Below are positions 35,412 through 44,486 of a stretch of DNA of 64,000 nucleotides, in pieces. A program made the position numbers and the translations under genes. Source of the stretch: Hymenobacter rubidus (GTDB lineage Bacteria; Bacteroidota; Bacteroidia; Cytophagales; Hymenobacteraceae); contig NZ_JAERQF010000006.1 of NCBI RefSeq assembly GCF_016734815.1, positions 124,001-188,000 of the forward strand, in the 5' to 3' direction. The notes under the pieces were generated by a model, which worked only from the letters and a program-made list of their open reading frames with translations, had not been told where the DNA came from and ran no database searches. Numbering within the stretch: position 1 is the first letter of the stretch; every line of letters begins with the position of its first letter.

Positions 35412-36437
35412 TTAAAAAGCCCCGTAAGCGGCCGAAGCCTGGTCATTCCGCACCACCGGGCGCGGGCCGGCCGGCTGGTACACAGCCGAAGTGAAGTAGG
35501 TGGCAAAGCGCGTGGCCGAGGCGTTGGCGTTGAGGTAGGCCCGCAGCCGCTGCAGGTACACGTGCCCGTCTTCGACGGCCGCGCGCACCTTCTGCTGGAG
35601 CAGGTCCACCAGCGGGGCCCCCGGCCGCGAGTCCGACTGCTGGCGCTCCGTGTCGTCGAAGCGGTACACGTTCAGCTCCAGGGCCGAGCCGTTGAGGCTC
35701 AGGCCAATTTCGGGCACGGCCTTGGCCACCGTCAGGTTGGTCAGCGCCGGGCGCACGAACAAGTCGAGCAGCTGCTGATTGTCCACCGTCACGTCGCGGT
35801 CCTTCACCTGCTCTTTTAGCTCCAGGTAGAAGTCGAGGCCCAGCACCGGTTCCAGGCTGAAGCGCTCCACCTTGGCCAGCGTGGGCAGCAGGGCCAGGTA
35901 CACCAGGCGCGAGCGGCCGATGTTGTAGTGGGCTGAAAATTGCGCCGCCGTGTTCACGAAGTACTGGTGCGAGCGCGTGCCGGCCTCCGACGTGGCCCAG
36001 GTCGCCACCGAGGCGTCGTCCAGGTGCTGGTCGAGCACGTCGAGGGCCCGCTCCAGGAAGTTGAAGCCCTTGCGCACCCACGCCGCCCGCAACTCGTTTA
36101 CCTGCCACTGGAAGGCCGTTTTCTTGTCGCCGGTCGAGCTGATGTGCACGCCCGAATCCGAGACCTGCACCTGGGCCAGGGGCAGGTTTTCGGCCAGGGC
36201 CAGGTTTACCAGCCCGCTCTGCAGGTAGCGCACCACCTCCATGAGCACCGGCCCAAGCGTGCCGGCCGCCTTCTTAGCCAGCAACTCCTGCAGGAAGGCA
36301 TCGCCGAGCAGCGGCCGCAGGTCCTGGTCCTGCACCAAGTCCAAGTCGGGCAGCAGCAGCTCCAGGTCGTTGTTCACGTTCACGGCCACGTGCTCGCGCA
36401 GCTCGTCCATGGTTTGAATCAGGGTCCGGTTCTCCAT
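35412..36437 (-). CDS. Phage structural protein, DUF6712-like
   Basis: 341 residues, mixed helical and beta, begins MENRTLIQTMDELREHVAVN. Its position right after the portal and its style resemble a protein family of Bacteroidota phages (DUF6712 by my recollection). Head-tail connector or head completion is the most likely role. No catalytic motif. Confidence 0.55.
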   Translation of the reverse strand: MENRTLIQTMDELREHVAVNVNNDLELLLPDLDLVQDQDLRPLLGDAFLQELLAKKAAGTLGPVLMEVVRYLQSGLVNLALAENLPLAQVQVSDSGVHISSTGDKKTAFQWQVNELRAAWVRKGFNFLERALDVLDQHLDDASVATWATSEAGTRSHQYFVNTAAQFSAHYNIGRSRLVYLALLPTLAKVERFSLEPVLGLDFYLELKEQVKDRDVTVDNQQLLDLFVRPALTNLTVAKAVPEIGLSLNGSALELNVYRFDDTERQQSDSRPGAPLVDLLQQKVRAAVEDGHVYLQRLRAYLNANASATRFATYFTSAVYQPAGPRPVVRNDQASAAYGAF

Positions 36438-36438
36438 A

Positions 36439-36633
36439 TCAGTTGTGCCCGAGGCTAAAGCCGACCATAGCGGCCAGCGCGATGAGAAAAATGGCCAAGC
36501 AGAGCAGGGCCACGAGCACGAAGGCGAGGGCGCCAGCGGGGCCGCTGCCGCCGTCCTGGCGGCTTATGACGAACAGCAGCACCAGAGCCAGTACCAGCAG
36601 CAGCCACCAGTGCGAGAAATGCAGCGTTATCAT
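36439..36633 (-). CDS. Small two-helix phage membrane protein
   Basis: 64 residues from MITLHFSHWW, with two membrane segments. The start overlaps the portal stop as ATGA. The frame is open further upstream but overlaps the portal. Holin-like in size and shape, though placed away from the endolysin. Confidence 0.5.
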   Translation of the reverse strand: MITLHFSHWWLLLVLALVLLFVISRQDGGSGPAGALAFVLVALLCLAIFLIALAAMVGFSLGHN

Positions 36634-38006
36634 TTCGTTTCCTGCTGGGCGTTCAGGGTGGCGCTCATGCTCATGGCCTTGGGAATCTGAAAGCGCCACT
36701 TCAGACGCGGGTCCCAGCCGTTGTAGGCCGCAATCAATTCCAGCGGCTCCAGCACCAGGCTCTGGTGAAAAGTCACCGTGCTGATGAGGTTGTTGAACAT
36801 CACCCGGGGCTCCGAGCCGCCGCCGGCCCCGCCGCCCATGCCCTTGCCGGGCGAAACGCCCATCAGGGCCGGGGCCACGCCCACGGCCGTGTACACGTGC
36901 GAAGCCGCCTCGGCCGAGTCCTCGATGTAGAGGCCGTCCTTGAGCTTGTCGTCGATGGCCGCCACCTTAAACGCCTCGATGTCCTCCCCTTTCGCGTTGC
37001 GAATGGTGGTCGTCATCAGCGTTTTGCCGGCCCCGTTGGTGCCGGCCAGCACGTCGTTGAAGGCCTTCAGCTCCGCCTCAATCAGGCCGCGCCGCTCGTC
37101 GAGGGTTTTGCCCTCCCAGTCGCCGTACTTCCAGTCCCAGTACAGGTGGTGAATCGTCACCATGTACTTGATGGAGAGCTGGTTTTTAAACAGCATCTTT
37201 TTGAACTCCGGGATGGCCGCCATCACGTCCAGCCACCCGCTGCGCCGCACCGAGTTCCAGCTGGCCAGCTGGTAGAAGGCCTTGTCGGGGCTCGGCACGC
37301 TCAGCGGGTAGATGTACTTGAACGAATCAGTGCGGGCCTGCAAATTCCCGACCGCGTCGTAGTACGGGTCGATGATGGGCACCTTCGTGGTGTACTCATC
37401 GTCCGGATGCCCGCCGTAATCCCAGTTCGCGTTGATGTACACGAGCTGAAACTTGCCCTGCTGGGGCTTCTGGTAGCGGCACCAGATGGCTTCCTGGGCC
37501 GAAATGCCCACGATTTTCTTCCGGTCCTTGCTCAGAATCAGTTCCGGGAAAGCGTTGCCGAACACGTTGATGTCGTGCAGGGCCTCGAATCCGTACCGAT
37601 TCAGGCGCGTGCGCCGGATAAACTCGTCGATTTCGGGCACCGATTGGCGCTTGAACACCTCGTTTCCGTCCGCATCGAAGCCCTCCACGATGCCGTAGAC
37701 GATGCCTTCGCCGTACATGATGGCCGTTTTGCGCTCCAGCACGCTGGGCAGAATGGTGTTTTTCTCCATGTCGGCCAGCACCTGCTGCGGAAACAGGTTG
37801 TCGTCGCCCCACGGCGCCATGTCGCCGAAGGCAAAGCCCAGGTACCGCTTCTGCGGGTCCGTGGGCTCGATGTCCTGGCCTTTCGCCTTCTTGGCCTGGG
37901 GCGCGCCGCTGCCGGCGCCCATGGGCCCGGCGTTGAGCCGAAACACTGCGCCGCTCCCTTCCGCGAAGGCCATGGTGGCCTCCGGGTTCACTACAATTCG
38001 AGTCAT
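36630..38006 (-). CDS. Phage portal protein
   Basis: 458 residues. Long alpha/beta sequence with PWGDDNLFPQQVLADMEKN, HDINVFGNAFPELI, and the SPDKAFYQLASWNSVRRSGWLDV region, followed by a C-terminal helical part. Matches the portal family of Bacteroidota phages. The portal forms the ring through which DNA enters and leaves the capsid. Downstream of terminase, as expected, though separated by a terminator and promoter. Confidence 0.85.
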   Translation of the reverse strand: MTRIVVNPEATMAFAEGSGAVFRLNAGPMGAGSGAPQAKKAKGQDIEPTDPQKRYLGFAFGDMAPWGDDNLFPQQVLADMEKNTILPSVLERKTAIMYGEGIVYGIVEGFDADGNEVFKRQSVPEIDEFIRRTRLNRYGFEALHDINVFGNAFPELILSKDRKKIVGISAQEAIWCRYQKPQQGKFQLVYINANWDYGGHPDDEYTTKVPIIDPYYDAVGNLQARTDSFKYIYPLSVPSPDKAFYQLASWNSVRRSGWLDVMAAIPEFKKMLFKNQLSIKYMVTIHHLYWDWKYGDWEGKTLDERRGLIEAELKAFNDVLAGTNGAGKTLMTTTIRNAKGEDIEAFKVAAIDDKLKDGLYIEDSAEAASHVYTAVGVAPALMGVSPGKGMGGGAGGGSEPRVMFNNLISTVTFHQSLVLEPLELIAAYNGWDPRLKWRFQIPKAMSMSATLNAQQETK

Positions 38007-38021
38007 TGATTTACCGGGCCC

Positions 38022-38345
38022 TTAGCCCAACACGATTTTCTTCCCATTCAGGGCCAGCAGCAGCCAGATGTGCACCTTGCGCCGCTGCGTCCCGTTTCCC
38101 ACCACCACATTCCGTGTCCCGTTGGCGTAGTGCGCCGGCATGCCTGAGGCAGTCGAAGCATCTTTAGCTCCCTCACTCGCTCTTCCTTCCCTCCGCTGCC
38201 GGCCGGATAAGCGGCACCCCGTCCACTCGCGCACCTGGCCGCCGGTTTTCCGTTTCCGGTCCACCGTCACAAAGCGCAGCGTGAACGGCTCCTGTGCCGT
38301 CTCCATCATTTCCAGTGCTTCCACCAACCGCATCGTCCCTTCCAT
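38022..38345 (-). CDS. Small phage protein preceding portal
   Basis: 107 residues from the ATG at 38345 (MEGTMRLVEALEMME); an alternative start at 38333 leaves a more usual leader. Basic C-terminus with a GKKIVLG end. First gene after the promoter at 38354-38388 and 15 nt before the portal start. Unknown function. Confidence 0.5.
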   Translation of the reverse strand: MEGTMRLVEALEMMETAQEPFTLRFVTVDRKRKTGGQVREWTGCRLSGRQRREGRASEGAKDASTASGMPAHYANGTRNVVVGNGTQRRKVHIWLLLALNGKKIVLG

Positions 38346-38353
38346 CACGGTGG

Positions 38354-38388
38354 CAAAACTCCCGCACCGCACCAGCGAAAAAAAGGAC
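38354..38388 (-). promoter_or_regulatory. Phage late promoter (portal-lysis unit)
   Basis: GTCCTTTT then GAGTTTTG on the minus strand, GTCC to TTTTG exactly 26 nt. Confidence 0.7.
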
Positions 38389-38680
38389 AGCAAACCAAGC
38401 AGCGGGCGACTGCAAAAACGCCAATCTCACTGCCAACCGCCCGCACGGGCCATTCAAGGCCCTTTTTTGCCGTTTTGAGAATTATATTTTCTCATTTTGT
38501 CTTTGGGCACCCCAACGCGCACTGTCGGCCGGATGGCAATTGCCAGGCCCAAAAAAAAGGATATATGCCAGGTAGGGCACGAAAAAGGCCCCTGCCGATG
38601 CGGTAGGGGCCTTTGAGTGTTTGGATTCTGTTTTTATCGGCAATTGCCGCCTTGGTACCGAATGGGCTGGAGGTTGGTAC
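38389..38680. other. Intergenic region between large terminase and portal unit
   Basis: No gene. It holds a dyad TGAGAA-N7-TTCTCA (38476-38494), a plus-strand TGTCTTTG box with TTG 20 nt upstream (about 38475-38505), two copies of the palindrome GGCAATTGCC (about 38534 and 38640), and a terminator at 38582-38614. A packaging or regulatory function is possible. Confidence 0.4.
38582..38614 (-). terminator. Terminator after large terminase
   Basis: Stem GGCCCCT/AGGGGCC with CGATGCGG-type loop; on the minus strand followed by TTTTTCGTG. Confidence 0.75.
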
Positions 38681-40378
38681 CTATGCACTCACGAGCAGCA
38701 GCCCGCCGCCCTGGCCAGTACTGCGGGCCACGTGCTTGTCAATGCTGAGGAAGTGCAGGTCGATGATGTCGGTGAAGTGAGTGGCCTCCTGGCCAGGCAG
38801 CGTGAGCTTGCGTTCGCTGCTTTTATCCTTCTGGATTTCGCCGCGCGTGCCCTGCTTCACTGGAGCTAGGCTCATGGCCGTGAGCGGGTCTTTGCAGTTC
38901 ACTTTGTTGAAGCGGATGCGCAGCTGCCGCTCATCGGTCTCGCCCAGCAGCTCGTAAGCCAGGCGGTACCGCTCCCCGTAGTCGGGCACGCGGCCCTGGT
39001 CGAACACCCGCACCCGCCAGCCTGCCGCCTTCAGCCGCTCGGCGAACTGCTGGTTGTAAGTCAGGCTGCTATCCGGGCGGCGCGCATTGCCCCACTCGTT
39101 GTCCTGAATGAACTCGAACACTTTCACCAGGTGGTGCTGGTAGTAGCGAATGAAGAGGTCCGCCAGGTCATCGATGAGTTTGGGGTGCTTGACGTATAGG
39201 CCCTTCAGGAAGCGGTACTCGCGCACGTCAGCGTGGATTTGGGCCAGGGTGAGCGTGCTGATTTTGCTGCCCCAGTCCACGGCGCCCCGGATGGGTTGGT
39301 GGCTGCGGCAATCACCGTCCATCCGGCTGTCGTGGGCCCCCAGCTTGCGCAGGTTGAACTCCAGGCCGGCCACGTAGTCGTTGTTGGGGCACTCCTGGGC
39401 GTGGTGGGCCACGTCGAGCTTGGGATAGAAACCCGCCTCTACGGTCGCCGGCCGCTTGTTCAGGATTTCAATCATGAACACGAAATCCGACAGCTCCCGG
39501 CGCTGGTCTTCCAGGTAGCCGATGCCCACGTTTTGCAGGTTATCGAAAATGTTGGCCTCCGAATAGAGCAGGCCCTTGGGAATACTCAGATGGCCCTTGC
39601 CGATGCGCTTGGGATTCGGGTAAAACCGCAACTGGCTGCTCAACTGGCGGATTTCGGCGTATAAGTCGAGGCGTTTTTTTTGGCTGCGCGTGTCCACGAA
39701 TTGGAGCTGCAGCGCAATCATCGCATCGCGGATTTTCTGAAAATCGTAGCCGTCCTCGGCGTAGTAGGCCGCATCGTCGAGCAGCCACTTGCCCGTGTCG
39801 CCCCAGGGCATCGACGAAAACAGAAACTTGCCGTGGTGCAGCGTGGCTTTGGGCCAGTAATCGACGTTGCCCCGGTTCGAGGCAATGACGTCGGTACCGA
39901 GCTTTTCGCGGTTGAGCAGCAGCGCCTCGTCGGCGATGTAGCCGTCGAGGTTCATGCCGCGCGAGCTGCCCCCGCCCCCGTCTTGCGTAATTAAGTGAAA
40001 ACCGGCTCCGGTGTAGAAAATGATGAAGTTGTCGTACTTCACCGGGCGCTGAAACGGCTCGGGCCACCCCCAGGAGGGCGGTGGCTTGCGGCCGATGAAG
40101 TAGTGCACGTCCTTGTAGTAGCCGATGCGCTCGAGGCTCGCAATCGTCGAGGGCAGCGTGCGGGTCAGAATCTGCTGATACGTCGAACCTACAATGCCCC
40201 AGCAGCTGCGGGGCATTTCGGTCACGATGCGGTGAATCAGCCAGGCAATCTTGCTCGACTTGCCCGTAGCGCGGCTCCAGACCGAATTGGCACTGGAGGG
40301 TGTCGTCATGACGAAGCGCAGCTGCGGCCGGTTGAACTGCAGCGGCTTTAAATCAACATTAACGGGGCTCGTCTCCAT
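38681..40378 (-). CDS. Phage terminase large subunit
   Basis: 565 residues. N-terminal ATPase: variant Walker A SRATGKSS (35-42), Walker B-like DGYIADEALLL. C-terminal nuclease half: VDWGSKIS, giving the first metal-binding Asp of the RNase H-like fold. The motor packages DNA through the portal. Follows the small subunit with a 20-nt overlap. Complete. Confidence 0.88.
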   Translation of the reverse strand: METSPVNVDLKPLQFNRPQLRFVMTTPSSANSVWSRATGKSSKIAWLIHRIVTEMPRSCWGIVGSTYQQILTRTLPSTIASLERIGYYKDVHYFIGRKPPPSWGWPEPFQRPVKYDNFIIFYTGAGFHLITQDGGGGSSRGMNLDGYIADEALLLNREKLGTDVIASNRGNVDYWPKATLHHGKFLFSSMPWGDTGKWLLDDAAYYAEDGYDFQKIRDAMIALQLQFVDTRSQKKRLDLYAEIRQLSSQLRFYPNPKRIGKGHLSIPKGLLYSEANIFDNLQNVGIGYLEDQRRELSDFVFMIEILNKRPATVEAGFYPKLDVAHHAQECPNNDYVAGLEFNLRKLGAHDSRMDGDCRSHQPIRGAVDWGSKISTLTLAQIHADVREYRFLKGLYVKHPKLIDDLADLFIRYYQHHLVKVFEFIQDNEWGNARRPDSSLTYNQQFAERLKAAGWRVRVFDQGRVPDYGERYRLAYELLGETDERQLRIRFNKVNCKDPLTAMSLAPVKQGTRGEIQKDKSSERKLTLPGQEATHFTDIIDLHFLSIDKHVARSTGQGGGLLLVSA

Positions 40379-41039
40379 CTTCCTCCTCGCTTTCGGTTTT
40401 GTCTAGCAGCCCGCGCATCTGCTCCAGGCTCAAATCGCTGTTCTCCACCGCGTCAATCAGTTGCGCATAGGTTTCGGGCTCGATTTTGTCGAGCGAGTTC
40501 AGGGCCACGGTTTGCGGCTGGCCGTCCTTGCCCTGGATGGTGATGTTCACCACGTAGGTCTTGTTGGCCAGCACTTCCGGGCTCAGCGCGTTGGTATCCT
40601 CCTTGTCGAGGCCTTTCAATACCGCCATGTTTTTGATGGCCGCATTCATGGCCTTCAGGTCGGGCGCCGCGTTCTTGTACTCGTCTTTGCGGCCGGCCGC
40701 CAGCTGAAAAACCTTCATCGACATCTCGTACAGGATGTGGCGCACGCCGTCCTTGTAGGCCCGCGTCACGTCGCCAAACAGCCGAATGGCCTCGTTGCAG
40801 CGCCGGTAAGCCGTGGCCCGGCTTAGCTCGTAGCGGCCCATGAGCAGCGGCACGGCCTGCTCCAGCGAGTGATAGTTGGTGAGCAGGCCGTGGGCCGCCT
40901 CCAGCTCGGTGCGCCGGGCGATGTCGGCCGCGCTCAGGCGGGCCTCCGCGCCCTCGTTCAGGTACGAGGCCCGGATGCGGTCGAGCACCGTTTCGGTGCT
41001 GCCGGTGTAGTTCGGGTTAGTAGGCGCTAAGCTCTCCAT
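40359..41039 (-). CDS. Phage terminase small subunit (probable)
   Basis: 226 residues, helical. RYELSRATAYRRCNEAIRLFG near residue 75 is a helix-turn-helix-like DNA-binding segment; the C-terminus is acidic (ESEEEDGDE). Directly before the large subunit and overlapping it. Small subunits recognise the packaging site. Identification rests mostly on position and DNA-binding form. Confidence 0.65.
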   Translation of the reverse strand: MESLAPTNPNYTGSTETVLDRIRASYLNEGAEARLSAADIARRTELEAAHGLLTNYHSLEQAVPLLMGRYELSRATAYRRCNEAIRLFGDVTRAYKDGVRHILYEMSMKVFQLAAGRKDEYKNAAPDLKAMNAAIKNMAVLKGLDKEDTNALSPEVLANKTYVVNITIQGKDGQPQTVALNSLDKIEPETYAQLIDAVENSDLSLEQMRGLLDKTESEEEDGDEPR

Positions 41040-42297
41040 CGCTCAGTTCCTCCCCGTTTCTCGACACCGTAAAGCGCCGGTTGTTGTCGCGCATGAACTT
41101 CACCCAGCGCCGCACGTGCACGTCGACGTAACGCGGGTCGAGCTCCGCTACGCGGGCCTGGCGGCCGGTGATTTCGCAGGTCACCAGCAGCGAGCCGGAG
41201 CCGCCAAAGCCATCGAAGCAGATGGCACCCGGCTTGCTGGAGCAATTCACCAGGTACTCCAGGATGTCCAGCGGCTTCATCGTCGGGTGCTCCGCGTTGC
41301 GCTGCGGGCGGTCGAAGTTGAGCACCGTCGTCTGCTTGCGGTCGGAGCACCACGTGTGCGCCGCCCCTTCCTTCCAGCCGTAGAGAATCGGCTCGTGCTG
41401 CCAGTGAAAATCCTGCCGGCCCATCACGAAGGCCTGCTTTACCCAGATTAAGCACTGACTTAATTTCAGCCCGGCATCCTTGAAGGCCTGGCGGAAGTTG
41501 GCGCCTTCCGAATCCGCGTGAAACACGTAAATGGGCGCGCCCGGGCGCATGTAAGCGTAGCAGTTGGTGTAGAAGTCGCGCAGAAACTGGTAGAAGTCAT
41601 TGTCGGCCATGTCATCGTTTTCGATGCGCAGCGCGTCCTTCGTTTTGCCCTCGTAGGCCACGTTGTAAGGCGGGTCGGTGTTCACCAGGTCGGCCAGCAC
41701 GCCGGCGCCCAAGGCCGTTTCCACCACCAGCGAATCAATCGACGAGCCGCACACCAGGCGGTGCACCAGCGCCAGGCCTTCGCTCTCGAACTCGTACACG
41801 TCGCCGAGCACGCTGATGGGCTCCGCCGGCGGCGTGAGGTCTACTTCTGCCTCCTCGGCCGGCAGCGCCTGCAGGGCGGCCAGGTTGAAGGCGGCGATGC
41901 CATCCAGCAGGCTGGCATCGGCCAACGCTCCTAAATCAATATCCGCGAAGTTCTTTACCAGGCTCTCGTAGTCCCAGATGCCGGCGCCTACGTTGCTCGT
42001 TACGTTGTAGCGTTTGGCCTCCTGCTCGGTGAGCAGGCGGTTGGGCATCCGCACGTCGATGAGTTCGTCGCCGCGGCCCAAATCGAGCAGAATGCGCAGG
42101 CGCTGGTGGCCGGCCAGCACCACCTCGTCGGCGTTCACGGCCGGGATTTCGGCCAGGTCAAACTCCTCGATGCTGGCCAGCAAGCGCGCGTAGCCCTCAT
42201 CCTCCAAGATGCGCGGGTTAAACTCATAGGGCACCAGGTCGCGCACGCGGCGCTGGGCGGTGTGCCATTTCAACTTCACAATTCCTACTTCACTCAT
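41017..42297 (-). CDS. ParB-like domain fused to DNA methyltransferase
   Basis: 426 residues. ParB/Srx-like N-terminal domain (about 15-95, with LAGHQRLRIL), then a DNA methyltransferase of the N4/N6 amino type: DPPY (208-211) comes before FDGFGGSGSLL, so the order is that of beta-class enzymes. This fusion is common in phages. It may methylate phage DNA to evade restriction; the target sequence is unknown. Start overlaps the upstream stop as ATGA. Confidence 0.88.
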   Translation of the reverse strand: MSEVGIVKLKWHTAQRRVRDLVPYEFNPRILEDEGYARLLASIEEFDLAEIPAVNADEVVLAGHQRLRILLDLGRGDELIDVRMPNRLLTEQEAKRYNVTSNVGAGIWDYESLVKNFADIDLGALADASLLDGIAAFNLAALQALPAEEAEVDLTPPAEPISVLGDVYEFESEGLALVHRLVCGSSIDSLVVETALGAGVLADLVNTDPPYNVAYEGKTKDALRIENDDMADNDFYQFLRDFYTNCYAYMRPGAPIYVFHADSEGANFRQAFKDAGLKLSQCLIWVKQAFVMGRQDFHWQHEPILYGWKEGAAHTWCSDRKQTTVLNFDRPQRNAEHPTMKPLDILEYLVNCSSKPGAICFDGFGGSGSLLVTCEITGRQARVAELDPRYVDVHVRRWVKFMRDNNRRFTVSRNGEELSDGELSAY

Positions 42298-42959
42298 GGC
42301 TTCAGCTTGGTTTCTAGTACATGGATATCGGCCAGCGCCTGGGCCAAATCGGCGGCGCGGTCGGGGTTGCGTTTGAGTTTGGAGGCCTGCGGGCGCAGGT
42401 TGGCCAGCAGCCGGCGGATTTCGCCCGCATCGGCAATGGCCGCCAGGTCGGGCCGGGGCGTGGCCACCGGCGCCGACACCGCGCGGCCGCGCTCCTGGTC
42501 GTAGCTGGCGGCCAGCAGCTGGCTCAGGTCCAGGATGCGCAGGGCACTGGCGTGGCGCTCGGCATCGGTGGCCAGCAGCTCGAGGCGGGCGTGCAGGAAG
42601 TCGCGCTCGGCAAACCAGGCGCTGCGCTGCTTGCGCGTATCAGTGGCCACCGAGCTATCTACATTATGGGACGAGCTATCCACATTTTGCAACGATTTCG
42701 TTGCGTTTTGTTTTACCAGGACATTTACTGTGTCATTTACTCTGACATTTGTGGTGACACCTGAAGGGACATTTGTGGTGACATCACCGGCAATTGCCAG
42801 CTTCTCCAACTCCCGCCTGAGCGTGGCGCGCGTAAAATCGGTAGCCCCGTACTGCAGGCTACGCAGCAGCACCCGGCTCTTGCCGTGGGCCGCGTACAGG
42901 GCCACGCCCTGGGCATAGTCCTGCCCGCCATTTGCCAACCACTCCCGTATCTCCTTCAC
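42294..42959 (-). CDS. Phage protein, unknown
   Basis: 221 residues from the GTG at 42959. It starts VKEIREWLANGGQDYAQGVALYAAHG and ends with an Arg/Lys-rich helix. A Val/Thr/Asn-rich low-complexity stretch lies in the middle. The GTG start lies 5 nt after the promoter box, so the message may be leaderless. Position before the methyltransferase and terminase genes suggests a DNA-packaging or replication accessory. Confidence 0.55.
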   Translation of the reverse strand: MKEIREWLANGGQDYAQGVALYAAHGKSRVLLRSLQYGATDFTRATLRRELEKLAIAGDVTTNVPSGVTTNVRVNDTVNVLVKQNATKSLQNVDSSSHNVDSSVATDTRKQRSAWFAERDFLHARLELLATDAERHASALRILDLSQLLAASYDQERGRAVSAPVATPRPDLAAIADAGEIRRLLANLRPQASKLKRNPDRAADLAQALADIHVLETKLKP

Positions 42960-42963
42960 GTTG

Positions 42964-42998
42964 CAAACTTTGCGCGTATCTTTCCTAGCGAAAAGGAC
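42964..42998 (-). promoter_or_regulatory. Phage late promoter (terminase unit)
   Basis: GTCCTTTT then AAAGTTTG on the minus strand, GTCC to GTTTG exactly 26 nt; immediately after a terminator T-run. Confidence 0.7.
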
Positions 42999-42999
42999 A

Positions 43000-43031
43000 A
43001 AAAAAAGCGCCCCGGCCAATGGCCGAGGCGC
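43000..43031 (-). terminator. Terminator fused to the terminase promoter
   Basis: Stem GCGCC/GGCGC with GGCCATTGGCC core, followed on the minus strand by TTTTTTTT and GTCC. A second inverted repeat (43034-43044 with 43074-43084, AAAAAGGGTGC) lies just upstream and overlaps the end of the preceding gene. Confidence 0.7.
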
Positions 43032-43068
43032 GAAAAAGGGTGCTACCCTTGTCCCTCACGATGCTTGC

Positions 43069-43329
43069 TCAGGCACCCTTTTTACTTTTTGCCCTTGCGG
43101 GGGCCGTGGCGGATACCACGGCCCCCGCTTCGTCTACGGGCGGCGCTACCGGCACCAGCCACTCAAAGCCGCCGGGCAGCGCCATCAGCTCGTCGGCCTC
43201 TTCCAGACTAATCTGGGTCAGGTCGACTTCGCGGTCCAGGCGCGTGACAAACAGGCGCGTGTGGCCCGCTGCGCTCAGGGCGTAGCGGGCGGCCACTTCG
43301 GGCCGCAGGGCCAGGGTGGGCTGGTCCAT
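43069..43329 (-). CDS. Small phage protein, unknown
   Basis: 86 residues: MDQPTLALRPEVAARYALSAAGHTRLFV, then an ISLEEADELMAL helix and a basic end (RAKSKKGA). Follows the probable tail tube by 3 nt. Possibly a head or tail completion protein; not recognised. Confidence 0.55.
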   Translation of the reverse strand: MDQPTLALRPEVAARYALSAAGHTRLFVTRLDREVDLTQISLEEADELMALPGGFEWLVPVAPPVDEAGAVVSATAPARAKSKKGA

Positions 43330-43332
43330 CGC

Positions 43333-43893
43333 TTAGGGCGTCACCACGCCGGTCAGGGCGTTGATTTTGGAACCATCGGGGCGCACGATGTCGCCCTCGT
43401 AGAACTGCAGGCCGTTCTGGTAGCCTTCCACCTTGTACATAAAGCCCCGGCGGCCGCCCGAGAGCTTGCCGGTGTCGTAGCTGCCGAGCACTTCCAGGCC
43501 CAGGCCCTTGCCGCCAAACTGCAGCCACACGCCCTCGGGCGTTTGCACCAGCACGATGCAGCTGCGGTTTTTGATGATGCGGTCGAACTCGGCCGCCTGC
43601 TTCGTGTTGCCGGGGTTGAAGAACTCGCCGGTGGCCTTCTTGCCGCGGCCGTCGCGCTCGCCCACCGGGTCGAGTTTGAACTGGGCCGTGTCCTGGGTCG
43701 AGTACACCTGAATAAAGCCATACGTGGCCAGGAAGCTGTGCGAGCCGGCAATGGTCACCGAGTCGCCGGCGGCCGTGGTCGTCTTGAAGCCCTGGATGAC
43801 GGCAAACGTGTCCTCGGCCGCAATGAAGATGTTGCCCTTCAGGCCCGGCGTGTTGTCCTTGCCGCCCAGGCCTGGCAAATCAAATAAATCCAT
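43333..43893 (-). CDS. Probable major tail (tube) protein
   Basis: 186 residues, beta-rich: FIAAEDTFAVIQGF, SVTIAGSHSF, FIQVYSTQDT, and a C-terminal VYEGDIVRPDG-like segment (LQFYEGDIVRPDGSKI). Immediately after capsid genes. The size, strand pattern and place fit a tail tube protein, but a head decoration protein is a real alternative. Confidence 0.45.
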   Translation of the reverse strand: MDLFDLPGLGGKDNTPGLKGNIFIAAEDTFAVIQGFKTTTAAGDSVTIAGSHSFLATYGFIQVYSTQDTAQFKLDPVGERDGRGKKATGEFFNPGNTKQAAEFDRIIKNRSCIVLVQTPEGVWLQFGGKGLGLEVLGSYDTGKLSGGRRGFMYKVEGYQNGLQFYEGDIVRPDGSKINALTGVVTP

Positions 43894-43945
43894 GTTGGGA
43901 TGAATGAGAGAGGCTGAAAAATTGATTGAATGCCGGTTCTAGCGG

Positions 43946-44386
43946 CTAGGCAGTGGCTTCCACCTTTTGCAGCACGCCCGACTCGGCCTCCACCAGCTGG
44001 CGCACCAGCTCGGGGTTCGCGGTCAGGCTGCGGGCCTCCACGATGAGGCCGTTGTGCTGGAACTTGGGGGCCAGCACGCGGTACTGCTCCTTGGCGTGGG
44101 TCACCACCACCGGGCCTTCGGCCGAGGCCACTTCCGCCGCCGCCAGCTTGCCGGTTTGCTCCTCGATGAGCAACTCGGCCTGGTTGAGCTCCTCCGCCTT
44201 CTCGTCGAGTTCGGTGCGGGCCTGGTCGCGCTCGGCAATGGCCTGGTCACGCTCCGACTTGGCGGCCGCCAGTTCGGCAATGGCCTGCGCACGGTCAGCG
44301 ATGGCCTGGTCGAGCTGCGCCTGCAGGTCCACCGTGTTGTCGGCAGTTTGGTCGGCCGCCGGCGCCGTGTTTTGATTTTTGCCCAT
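43946..44386 (-). CDS. Coiled-coil phage head protein
   Basis: 146 residues. Residues 20-85 are a nearly uninterrupted coiled coil with repeats of the form RDQAIAERDQ; the C-terminal 50 residues are globular with KEQYRVLAPKFQHNGLIVEARSL. Placed after the capsid gene. A scaffold or head accessory is likely. Confidence 0.5.
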   Translation of the reverse strand: MGKNQNTAPAADQTADNTVDLQAQLDQAIADRAQAIAELAAAKSERDQAIAERDQARTELDEKAEELNQAELLIEEQTGKLAAAEVASAEGPVVVTHAKEQYRVLAPKFQHNGLIVEARSLTANPELVRQLVEAESGVLQKVEATA

Positions 44387-44486
44387 GACAGGGAAGAATG
44401 ACTAAGTGAGAAAACGACTACGAATACCAGCAAAAAAGCCAGCCAGCCTCCCCTGCTGCAGGGAAGGCCGGCGGCCGTTCGTTACC

